This document shows positions 17,385 through 26,366 of a stretch of DNA of 44,745 bases, in pieces; within the stretch, counting starts at the first letter, position 1; each line of letters opens with the position of its first letter. Made by a program: the position numbers and the translations under genes. Source of the DNA: Thermoplasmata archaeon (GTDB taxonomy: Archaea > Thermoplasmatota > Thermoplasmata > Lutacidiplasmatales > UBA184); contig JAKIVR010000013.1 of the NCBI GenBank assembly GCA_022750455.1, forward strand, positions 1-44,745. Direction: 5' to 3'. The notes under the pieces were generated by a model. That model did no database searches, had not been told where the DNA came from, and was given only the letters and a program-made list of their open reading frames with translations.

Positions 17385-20300
17385 ATGGGGAGAGAGACCG
17401 CCCAGGCCGGCCGTTCGGCCCCCAAGCTCTCCTTCCCGAACCGGGTCCTCCCCGCGGGCCGGATCCGGCCGCGGATGGCGGCGCTCCTGATCGCCTTCAT
17501 CGCGGTCGCGTCCGCCGCGTCCGCCGGAGTGGTCTGGGTCGCGCCCGGGCTCTCCGTCGGGACGCATCCCATTTCCACCGCCCTTCCCTCGACGGCCACC
17601 CCCGCCACGAATCCCGCGGTACCGCCGACCTCCGGGCTGCCGGGGACGAACCCTACGTCCGTGATTTCGCTCCCTCCCGACTTCCGGCCCACCGGTTTCC
17701 TGGCCCCGCCTCCCCCCTCCCCGAATTCCAATTCCACGGGCTCTTCGACACTCCCCCCGGCGACCGCTCCGGCCCCCTCGAACTCGGAGACCGGGGCCGG
17801 GATCCATCCGCTCGCTGCCCCGGGCGGCGTCACCGTCACGGGCACCGTCCTCGCCCAACCACCGCCCCAGCTCCCCATCTCCGGGGCGACGGTGACGGTG
17901 GAGACCGTCGGGCAGGCGTGCACGCCAGGATGCCCGAGCGTCACGACGGGCGACACCGGCACGTTCACCGTGGCGAACGTGGATCCCGGCACGATCCTCG
18001 TGACGGTCCAGGCGGGCGACAACCTGACGAACTACACGACGCTCTTCGGGGTCACGGCGGGCTCCGTGTCGGCCGGGACCATCTATCTCGTCCCGGACGC
18101 GATCGTCTCCGGGTGCATCAAAGGCGCCGACCCGACGCATGAGGCGGTCTCGGGCGTGGCGATCTCGGGGGTCACGCGGGACGGCTCGCTCCAAGCCGTG
18201 CCCGACTTCTTCTCCGGTTCGAACGGATGTTTCAACACGCCCGGCGTCGCCGTCCCTCCCGGTCCGTCGGTGATCGACTTCACGCCGCCCGAAGGCTCGG
18301 AGTATCTGAAGAACGACACCTACGTCGACCTCGCCCCCGGCCAGCACTTCCGACTTCCGTACACCGTCTACCTGTCGGTCGGCGTCACCGTCAGCGTGAA
18401 CTTGTGGGACTCCGTCAGCAAGCGACAGATCACGGGCGGGCAGGGGTACGTCGCCCTCACCGTCACGAGCCGGTCCACCGGGGTCTCCTTCGGGCAAGGC
18501 GAAGCGGTGCCGATCGGAGAGACCCCGTCGGCGTACGCCCCGCCCGGGAACGACACGTTGACCGTCGACATGGACGGCTTCTTGGAGAACTCCAGCCCCG
18601 TGAGCGTGCCGACCCTCCCTCCCGGGCACACCGTCCGGTTAGGCACCGTCTGGCTCGTCCCGGATGGGGCGATCTCGAGTTCGACGGGATTCACGTGGCC
18701 GACCGCCGTGAAACAGTCGGACTGGTACGGGGATGTCGGGCTGGTCGTCGTGACCGTCTGCAGCCTCGACGGCTTCCTTCCCGCCTACAGCATCTCCTCC
18801 GACTACAACGGGGTCACGATGACCTCGAGCACCTGCTTGACGAGCTGCCAACCCGAAGGCGCCTCGTTCGAGGTCAACGCCCCGCCTCTCCGCACGCGGA
18901 TCGCGATCGCCCCCGACCAGGGGACGTGCCAACCGGGGGACCCGACGTGGCCGACGAATCTGATGTTCCCGGTCGTCGGCAACGACAGCTTCGCCAACGT
19001 AACCGCGGGCAGCGCCACGACGGTGCCGGCGATCGACTTCACGCCGGGCACGTACGTCGAGGGGATGGTGGAGCCCGGGAACAACTGGACGATCACCGCC
19101 TGCTCGACCGATGAGGTCTCGATCTGCATGCCGTCGTCCGGACCGATCAACACCCGGGGGCTCGATGGGCCGTGCACGGACGGGGACCAAGGGAGCCTCG
19201 GCTACTGTCCGTACGATCCCGAGCACTGCCCGGAACCGTCGACCGCCCATGCCGGGGAGACGTTCTGCATGGCCGTCCCCCCCGGGCCGGACCAGTTCTC
19301 CGTCTCCTCGCTCGATCAAGGGGACAACATCACCTGGGCCGAGATCGCTCCCGGCTCGTTCGGCGGTCCCCTCCAGCTTTCGGCGGTGTCGTCGAACCAC
19401 ATCACGTCGATCAACCTCTCCGCCGGCCAAGGCGAGGTCTCCGGGGTCCTCGAGGACTCCGTCACCGGCCTTCCGATCCCGAACTGGTTCACCCCGCACG
19501 TCTCCGCCTCCCCGGCCGGCCAGCTTCCCTGGGGCGGGGGGACGGGATTCGCCTCGAACGGCTTCTTCAACGTCTCCGTGACGAGCGGTTGGCTGTCGAT
19601 CGTCGGGACGGCATCGGACTACCTCAGCAACGGGACCTGGGTGTTCATCAACAACAGCGGCTCTATGGTCCCTCTCGGGACGGTGAACCTCACGCCGGTC
19701 GCCTGGGTCCAAGGGCAGATCTTCGACGCGAACGGGACCCCGATCGTCTACGCCGACGTGCAGACGTGCGACATCGACCTGACCAACTGCCAACCGGTGC
19801 TCAGCAACGGGATCACGGGGACCTCCGGCCAGTACTCCGCCAAGGTCGCGGCCGGGCGCGGGACGGTCGGCACGTACCTCGTGGAGGCGAGCGCTCCCGG
19901 CTACATCACGAACTTCACGTGGATCAATGTCACCGATCCCGGCGGCGTCTACACGGTACCGCCGATCAACCTGACCCCGTTCCTCTCTGTGCACACCCGC
20001 GGGCTGCAGCCCGCCGGAGGCTCGACGCCCGCGCCGGACCCGTACGAGTACTTGGTCGGGACGATCCTCGACAACACCTCCGGGCTCGGCGTGCCGCTCG
20101 CGACGATCGCTCTGACCCCGGTCGGAGGGGGCTTTTCGAGCAATCTCGCCGGCTCGATCACGGACGGGGGTGACTTCAACTACACCGTGACGACGGGACA
20201 GTTCTGGGCGAACATCACGGCCCCGAACTACTACCCGCAGAGCTTCTTCGTGAACATCAGCGGGCTGATCCCGCAGCTGAGCCTGGGGACCGTACTTCTG

Positions 20301-23201
20301 GAACCGTTCACCGGATACGTCACGGGCCAACTCTCCATCGCCCCGTGGGCGTCGATCACGTCCACGGATGGCGTCGGTCCGGGCGCCGTGCAGATCTCCG
20401 TCTGTCTCGCGGCGGCGACCTCGGTCTGCGGGGTCGGCTCCGCCGATGTGAGCGGCTTCTTCAACGTCAGCGCCCCGTGGGGATACCACGACTCGGTGTA
20501 CATCAGCCCTGACGGCGGAGTGCCAGGCGGGGTCGGTTCGGCGCCGTTCGGGTTCCTCAACGCCACGTCGAACGCGAACGTGGTGAACGCCTCGAACCGG
20601 ACGTTCGTCCGGACCGGCTTGACGATCTTCGGCGTCATCACCGGGGACGTCCGCGACGACAGCACTGCGAACACGACCCCAGTCCGCTACGGTTCGTTCT
20701 CTCTCGCCACTCTCAGCAATCGGACCGGGGTGCCCGCCGGGGCCTCGGAGACGTTGACCGGCGGCGGCGGCTTCACGGTCTTCGTCCCTCCGGGGAGGGT
20801 CGCGGGGGTCGCTCTGGGCAGCGCGTACGTCCCGTACAACTTCACCTCCCCCGTGAACTTGCCGAACGTCACGTCGCCCAACGTGACGACGTTCGGTCCG
20901 ATCTCCCTCCAGCACTTCGGGTGGATCACGGGCCACGTCCGCTCGTCGGTGGTGCCGCAGGGGGGATGGAACGACTGGGTGCCTGCGGCGGGCGTCTCGA
21001 CCCAGTCGTACGATCCGACTTCGCGCCTATCGCTCACCGGTCAGACGTCGTCGGACGACACGGGCTACTTCAACGTCACCGCGCCCCCGTTCCGCGGCGT
21101 GGAGCTCACCATCCTCGCGCCGGATTTCAATCAGACGGGGGCGTTCGACCTGACCGTGAATCAAAGTCGTACCCTCGTTCTCAACTCGACCTCCCTGCCG
21201 GCCGCGGTGCCGTGGGGCTGGGTCGCGGGCGACGTGATCGACCCGACCCTGCTCCGGGCCGTCGTCGGCGCGTCCCCGACGGTGGTCGACTCCGGTACCG
21301 GCACCTTGCAGTCAAAGACCGGCGTCTTCGCCTCCGAGACGGGAGAGTTCCTCACGGACGCGGTCCCGGGACCCACGGACCTCATGACGGTCCAGGCCGC
21401 CACGTTCCTGACGAACACCTCGGTCGTGAACGTCACCCCCGGCAACGTCACGACCGTCGACCCGGTCCGCTTGACCGCGACGGGGGTCGTGGCGGGGAAC
21501 GTCTTCGGTCTGCCGGCGAACATCACCCTCGGGGGCGCGCAGGTGTCGGTGTGCGGTCTCTCGAGCCCGCAGTGCTCCAACTTCACGACCACGGCGAACC
21601 AGGCCGGCGTCTTCTGGGCGTCCGCGCCGCCAGGGACGGACCGGATCAACGCCTCGTTCGCGAACTACGCGCCGAACGTCTCCATCGTCGTCACGGTCGC
21701 CCCCGACTCGTGGCAGTGGGTCGGGTCGGTCCTGCTCTCCGAGTACGCGACCCTGACCGGGACGATCCTCGGGCTTCCGAGCGGATTGCCGGTGGTCCAT
21801 GCGAACGCGAGCCTCTGTTCGGCGGTCGTCTTCCCCGGAGAGCCGACCGGGCCGTGCGGGCTGACGGTGGAGTCGGACGCGGTCGGGGGCTTCACCATGA
21901 GCGTCCCCGCTGGCACGTACATCCTGGCGTTGGACGCCGGAGGATACGCTCCCACGTATCTGCCGATCTCGATCCGCCCCGGCGAGCAGGTGAATCTCGG
22001 GACGTTCCTCCTCGAGCAGGACGGCGTCCTGCAAGGGTTCGTCGTGGGATCTGACACGGATTCGCCGGTCGTCGGCACCCAGGTGTTCGGTTGCTCCACG
22101 CAGGGAGATGGGGGCTGCACCGGAACGGTGGGGACCAACTCGACCGGAGGATTCTCCGTGGACGCGATGCCCGGGCTGTACGTGCTGACCGCCACCGCCC
22201 CCGGCTACCAGGACTCCGATCTTCCCGTCCGGGCGCAGAGCGGGGCCACCACGATCGTCGGATTGATCCTCCTCGTTCCCGTCGGTTCGAACCAGCTGTT
22301 TGCCGTCTCGGGAACGATCGTCGGCTCGAACAGCTCGGCGCCGATCGCTGGCGCGACGGTGATCAGTGCCGGGGGGTACGCGTCCCAGCCGAGCGCCTCG
22401 GACGGGGCGTTCACGATCTACGTTCCCTGGGGCACCTACGACTTGGTCGCCCGCGCGGCCGGCTACGACGCGGCCTCGCTGACCGTGGCCGTCCATGACA
22501 ATGTGACGGGGATCGATTTCTCGCTCTACCCATCGGCGTTCACCCTCTCCGGGGAGGTCCGGGACGGATTGACGAACGACGTGCTGGATGGGGTCGAGCT
22601 CCAGCTGACCCTCACCCAGAGCGCGCTCGCCTCGACCGACGCCGATGGCCATTACGCCGTCCTGTTGTCGAACGGGACGTACGCCGTGACCGTCCTCTCC
22701 CCCGAAGGAGCAGTATATGAACCTCTAGCCTTTGTCGTAACTATCAACGGAGCGAACGTACAACGGAACGTGACGCTGTTTCCCCCGTCGACCTCGATCG
22801 ACGCGCTCACCGTCGACGCCAGCAGCGGTCTGCCGGTCGCCAACGCGACGGTCACTTTCGGCGGAACGACCTCGACCGGGATCCCGTGGACGACGACGCT
22901 CCACAGCACCCCGTTGGGAACGATCTCCCTGACGATCTACGCGGGCACCTACGTCGTCCAGGTGAACGCGTCGGGCTTCACGGGCCTCAATCAGGACCTC
23001 GTGCCGCACGGCGCGAGCCAGCAGATCATCCTCACGCTCACCCCTACGGCGCCCACGCTCCCCGCGACGACCAGTACTCCGTCCCCCCCCGCGGGCGATG
23101 CGGAGTGGGCGTACGGCGCGGCGATCGCGATCGCCGCCATCGCCCTCGGAGGCATCTTCCTCGCGACCCGTCGCTCTCCTCGGAAGGGAGGCGCGGCGTG
23201 A
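17385..23201 (+). CDS. Giant secreted/surface protein with many carboxypeptidase-regulatory/Ig-like repeats and C-terminal TM anchor
   Basis: N-terminal hydrophobic segment MAALLIAFIAVASAASAGVVWV; repeated G.V.D..t..PV.gA.V..........t...G.F.......G.y.l...A.gY motifs; many N-X-S/T sequons; C-terminus EWAYGAAIAIAAIALGGIFLATRRSPRKGGAA. Track start 17088 probably too far upstream; ATG 17385 preferred. Confidence 0.85.
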   Translation: MGRETAQAGRSAPKLSFPNRVLPAGRIRPRMAALLIAFIAVASAASAGVVWVAPGLSVGTHPISTALPSTATPATNPAVPPTSGLPGTNPTSVISLPPDFRPTGFLAPPPPSPNSNSTGSSTLPPATAPAPSNSETGAGIHPLAAPGGVTVTGTVLAQPPPQLPISGATVTVETVGQACTPGCPSVTTGDTGTFTVANVDPGTILVTVQAGDNLTNYTTLFGVTAGSVSAGTIYLVPDAIVSGCIKGADPTHEAVSGVAISGVTRDGSLQAVPDFFSGSNGCFNTPGVAVPPGPSVIDFTPPEGSEYLKNDTYVDLAPGQHFRLPYTVYLSVGVTVSVNLWDSVSKRQITGGQGYVALTVTSRSTGVSFGQGEAVPIGETPSAYAPPGNDTLTVDMDGFLENSSPVSVPTLPPGHTVRLGTVWLVPDGAISSSTGFTWPTAVKQSDWYGDVGLVVVTVCSLDGFLPAYSISSDYNGVTMTSSTCLTSCQPEGASFEVNAPPLRTRIAIAPDQGTCQPGDPTWPTNLMFPVVGNDSFANVTAGSATTVPAIDFTPGTYVEGMVEPGNNWTITACSTDEVSICMPSSGPINTRGLDGPCTDGDQGSLGYCPYDPEHCPEPSTAHAGETFCMAVPPGPDQFSVSSLDQGDNITWAEIAPGSFGGPLQLSAVSSNHITSINLSAGQGEVSGVLEDSVTGLPIPNWFTPHVSASPAGQLPWGGGTGFASNGFFNVSVTSGWLSIVGTASDYLSNGTWVFINNSGSMVPLGTVNLTPVAWVQGQIFDANGTPIVYADVQTCDIDLTNCQPVLSNGITGTSGQYSAKVAAGRGTVGTYLVEASAPGYITNFTWINVTDPGGVYTVPPINLTPFLSVHTRGLQPAGGSTPAPDPYEYLVGTILDNTSGLGVPLATIALTPVGGGFSSNLAGSITDGGDFNYTVTTGQFWANITAPNYYPQSFFVNISGLIPQLSLGTVLLEPFTGYVTGQLSIAPWASITSTDGVGPGAVQISVCLAAATSVCGVGSADVSGFFNVSAPWGYHDSVYISPDGGVPGGVGSAPFGFLNATSNANVVNASNRTFVRTGLTIFGVITGDVRDDSTANTTPVRYGSFSLATLSNRTGVPAGASETLTGGGGFTVFVPPGRVAGVALGSAYVPYNFTSPVNLPNVTSPNVTTFGPISLQHFGWITGHVRSSVVPQGGWNDWVPAAGVSTQSYDPTSRLSLTGQTSSDDTGYFNVTAPPFRGVELTILAPDFNQTGAFDLTVNQSRTLVLNSTSLPAAVPWGWVAGDVIDPTLLRAVVGASPTVVDSGTGTLQSKTGVFASETGEFLTDAVPGPTDLMTVQAATFLTNTSVVNVTPGNVTTVDPVRLTATGVVAGNVFGLPANITLGGAQVSVCGLSSPQCSNFTTTANQAGVFWASAPPGTDRINASFANYAPNVSIVVTVAPDSWQWVGSVLLSEYATLTGTILGLPSGLPVVHANASLCSAVVFPGEPTGPCGLTVESDAVGGFTMSVPAGTYILALDAGGYAPTYLPISIRPGEQVNLGTFLLEQDGVLQGFVVGSDTDSPVVGTQVFGCSTQGDGGCTGTVGTNSTGGFSVDAMPGLYVLTATAPGYQDSDLPVRAQSGATTIVGLILLVPVGSNQLFAVSGTIVGSNSSAPIAGATVISAGGYASQPSASDGAFTIYVPWGTYDLVARAAGYDAASLTVAVHDNVTGIDFSLYPSAFTLSGEVRDGLTNDVLDGVELQLTLTQSALASTDADGHYAVLLSNGTYAVTVLSPEGAVYEPLAFVVTINGANVQRNVTLFPPSTSIDALTVDASSGLPVANATVTFGGTTSTGIPWTTTLHSTPLGTISLTIYAGTYVVQVNASGFTGLNQDLVPHGASQQIILTLTPTAPTLPATTSTPSPPAGDAEWAYGAAIAIAAIALGGIFLATRRSPRKGGAA

Positions 23202-25381
23202 ACGCGGCCGGTGCGCCCAGCCCCCGCCGGTTCTTCGTCTTCGCCGCCGCCGTCGGTCTCGCCTTCATCGCGATCTCAGGCGTGGGAGCGACGTTCCTCG
23301 GGGTGCAGAACTCCTTCTCGGTCCAAGATGCCGTGACCGCGGCGGAGAACGTGCTTGGCAGCGCGACGACGGCGACTCCGGCCCCCGGGGTCACTTCGGC
23401 CCCGGCGTTGAGCCTCGGGATCGCGGCGGATCCCCACAGCATCTGCGCGTTCGATCAACAGACGTGTTCCGCCGGCGCCGGGGAGTCGCGGGTCACCTTG
23501 ACGGCCCAGGCCTCCTCCGCGGCGACGAAGTCGTGGCCCGCCGTGCAGATCGCGTTCGTGCTCGACACTGGCTCGTACGACGGAGATTACGACCCGACGG
23601 ACAACTGGCCGGGGATCGACCCGTGCCAGCTCGCCGCCCCGAACGTCGGACCGCTCTGCGAGGAGTCGAACGGCCTGCCGTTCTTCACCACCAACGCCCA
23701 ACAGATCGCGACGGCGATCGGCGATGCGAACCCGAACTCCCAGGTCTCGTTCGCGCTCGTCGATTTCCATGCGACGTACGACCACGTGTGGGACGACGGC
23801 GATGCGCCGGACCAGTACCACGTCGATATCTCCAACTTCGTCCCGGCGAACCAGTTCGGGAGCGCGGTGCAGAGCACCTTCGTCGCCACCCAGCTCCAGG
23901 GCGCGTGGCTGATCCACCCCGGTGAGGGGCGCGGCTACATCGAGACCGAGAACGGCCTCGACGACTCGTTCCTGCACAGCGACTCGATCACCGCGCTGTA
24001 CGGCGCGATCATCGGCAGCGGCCTGACCTGGTCGGAGGGGACCCACCACGTGATCGTCCTGATGGGCGACGGAGCTCCCCGAGCGCCGGGCTACCAACAG
24101 AACTACTGCATCAGCCCCTCGGCGTTCAATGAGTACGGCAACTACCAGACCGGGGCCGGATGCTACTCGGGGACGTGCGAGCCGTCGTTCTCCTTCGGCT
24201 CGGTCTCCAGTCCCCCGTGCGAGGGATGGACGACGTCCCAGGACGGGAACGCCAGCCACTCGATCGCGGGGCTGACGAAGACCTCGCCCACCTGTACCGA
24301 CTCCGTCGGCGGGAGCTGCACGGTCGACGTGATCAACTACTACGACGGCATCACCGACCCGTACTCCCACGCCTGGCCGACCCAGTACGACAGCCTCGGC
24401 GGCGGCCCGGGAGGCGCCATGACGCTCCAGAACTCGGAGCGCCAGCTCGAGGCGGGTTGCGACCTCGCCGAGGCGACCGGCGGCAGCTGGGACGGGCCGT
24501 CGTTCTTCCAGTGCTCCGACGGGCAGAGCGGTAATTTGAACTACGTGCCGATCGGCAGCCCGTTCGCCCCGAACACCCAGAACCCGTCGTTGATGAACGC
24601 GCTCCGCCAGATCAGCTTCGGACCGGTCGTCTCGAGCCTCGCCGCCACCGGGACCGGGGTGCCTCTGTTCAGCTACGTCTCCTTCGGCAGCATCCACCTG
24701 GCGCCGAACCCCCAGTTCCAGACCGTCTGCACCCTCTCCACCGGCCAGCTCTGGGGCGGAGGGAACAAGTGTCCCGCGACCCCGGTGAACCTTACCTCGC
24801 CGAGCGGGGTCCACTACTGGGGCTGGAACTGGTCGAACAACGCGTCGCAGAACAAGCTGTACATCGGTGACTCGTGGTCCGTGTCGTTCTGGGTCGTCGC
24901 GACGGGACCGCCGTACGAGCTCGTCCCCGTGGACGCGTGCATCACCGAGGAGTGCAACTTCGGAGGTAGCACCTCCGTCGGCGGGGTCTACTCCTCCGCG
25001 ACGTACCTCCCGGCGTCCAACCTCTCCGTGGTGACCGAGTCGTTCCCGCTCGGCTCCGTCAACGTCATCGCCTCGGCGAGTCCCGCGCCGCCCCCGACCG
25101 CTCCACCGGCGGCGCCGGTCCCGCCCCCCGGGATCCCCGTCGCCTCTCCCACCCCGATCTCCGTGCAATCCCCCGTCGGGGTCTCGGCACAGATCGGGAT
25201 CGGTGAGGTCGCCTTCCAGGCGACGGCCGTCGGATTCCTGGTCGGAGCGGCGGTCCGGGTCTCCCAGCGCAACCGACCGATGGCGGTCGTGAACCTGGCG
25301 GGCAAGCCGAAGCACATCCGCTCCGCGTTCGACTCCGAGTCGGGTCTCGGCTCCGGGGCGGGCGTCGGTCGATTCGAATAG
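23198..25381 (+). CDS. Secreted VWA-like domain surface protein
   Basis: GTG at 23198 overlaps the upstream stop (GTGA); signal-like RRFFVFAAAVGLAFIAISGVGATFLG; VWA-like VQIAFVLDTGS...HHVIVLMGDGAPR; Pro-rich linker and C-terminal hydrophobic segment. Confidence 0.7.
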   Translation: MNAAGAPSPRRFFVFAAAVGLAFIAISGVGATFLGVQNSFSVQDAVTAAENVLGSATTATPAPGVTSAPALSLGIAADPHSICAFDQQTCSAGAGESRVTLTAQASSAATKSWPAVQIAFVLDTGSYDGDYDPTDNWPGIDPCQLAAPNVGPLCEESNGLPFFTTNAQQIATAIGDANPNSQVSFALVDFHATYDHVWDDGDAPDQYHVDISNFVPANQFGSAVQSTFVATQLQGAWLIHPGEGRGYIETENGLDDSFLHSDSITALYGAIIGSGLTWSEGTHHVIVLMGDGAPRAPGYQQNYCISPSAFNEYGNYQTGAGCYSGTCEPSFSFGSVSSPPCEGWTTSQDGNASHSIAGLTKTSPTCTDSVGGSCTVDVINYYDGITDPYSHAWPTQYDSLGGGPGGAMTLQNSERQLEAGCDLAEATGGSWDGPSFFQCSDGQSGNLNYVPIGSPFAPNTQNPSLMNALRQISFGPVVSSLAATGTGVPLFSYVSFGSIHLAPNPQFQTVCTLSTGQLWGGGNKCPATPVNLTSPSGVHYWGWNWSNNASQNKLYIGDSWSVSFWVVATGPPYELVPVDACITEECNFGGSTSVGGVYSSATYLPASNLSVVTESFPLGSVNVIASASPAPPPTAPPAAPVPPPGIPVASPTPISVQSPVGVSAQIGIGEVAFQATAVGFLVGAAVRVSQRNRPMAVVNLAGKPKHIRSAFDSESGLGSGAGVGRFE

Positions 25382-25445
25382 GCCCCCGGGCGGGGTCGCG
25401 AGGCGACCCAAGACCGCTTTAACCTCGGCCGCTCACCCCGATATC

Positions 25446-26357
25446 GTGTCCGTCTCGATGGAACTCCCCTGGGACGCCCGCCTCGCCCGAAAGCTCGGAG
25501 AGACCGGCTCCGCGTTCCAGCAGTTCCGGGACCACGCGAACCTCTTCTGGACGATCGCGCTCGTCCTCGGCTTCGCCGGTCTGACGGGGGTCGCGGCCCA
25601 GGCGGCTATCCAACTGCCGTTCACCCCGGTGCCGATCACCGCCCAGGTCGGGGTCGTGCTGCTCGCAGGCGGATTCTTGGGTCGGTGGCGCGGCGCCCTC
25701 TCCCAGGTCGCGTACGTCGCTCTCGGCGCCCTCGGGGCCCCCTGGTTCGCGCCGGCCGCCCACGCCGCCCCCTTCACGTCCGGCGGGATCGCGGTCGTCG
25801 AGAGCGTGAACGGCGGCTACCTGATTGGATTCATCGTGGCGGCGTTCGTGATCGGCCAACTGCTCGGCACCCGACCGTTCCGATCGACGTATGCGGGCAA
25901 GCTCGCCGTCCTGCTGATCGGGGTCGGGATCATCTATCTCGCCGGCGCCCTCCAGCTGGCGTACGTGCTCCACACCGACTTCGCCACCACGATGGCGTTC
26001 GCCGTGGTGCCGTTCGTCCCCGGGGACGTGATGAAGGCCGTGCTCGGCGCGGGGCTGCTCGCGGGGCTCGCGCTCCCGTCCGGCTCCGATCCGTCGTCCC
26101 CCCCCGTCGCCTCCCCGTGGCGACGGAGCGACGTCGTCCTGCTCGCGGTCGTGATGGCAGGGGTATGGCTCCTGGCGGCCGCGATCCCGTTCGGGGAACC
26201 GAGCCAGATCGGGGGATTCACCCGAACCGCGATCGAGCAGTATTACGTGGTCGCCGCCATTATCGCCACGATCGGCGTCGGGCTCGCTGTCGCGGCCCGC
26301 CAACGGCTGTTCGCGGTCGGTCAGTACTGGTCGGGTGCGCGGACCGGGACGAACTGA
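25446..26357 (+). CDS. bioY: BioY family biotin transporter with C-terminal membrane extension
   Basis: LPFTPVPITAQVGVVLLAGGFLG, AYVALGALGAPWFA, GGYLIGFIVAAFVIGQL, FVPGDVMKAVLGAGL motifs. Confidence 0.88.
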   Translation: MSVSMELPWDARLARKLGETGSAFQQFRDHANLFWTIALVLGFAGLTGVAAQAAIQLPFTPVPITAQVGVVLLAGGFLGRWRGALSQVAYVALGALGAPWFAPAAHAAPFTSGGIAVVESVNGGYLIGFIVAAFVIGQLLGTRPFRSTYAGKLAVLLIGVGIIYLAGALQLAYVLHTDFATTMAFAVVPFVPGDVMKAVLGAGLLAGLALPSGSDPSSPPVASPWRRSDVVLLAVVMAGVWLLAAAIPFGEPSQIGGFTRTAIEQYYVVAAIIATIGVGLAVAARQRLFAVGQYWSGARTGTN

Positions 26358-26366
26358 ACCTCGCGT

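Noticed and set aside
18639-20936. 765-aa minus-strand ORF opposite the giant surface gene
   Set aside because: Arg/Asp/Gly-rich low-complexity translation with no domain; typical antisense shadow ORF of GC-rich coding DNA.
23276-25411. 711-aa minus-strand ORF opposite the VWA-like gene
   Set aside because: Same shadow-ORF composition; the plus strand has signal peptide, domain and anchor.
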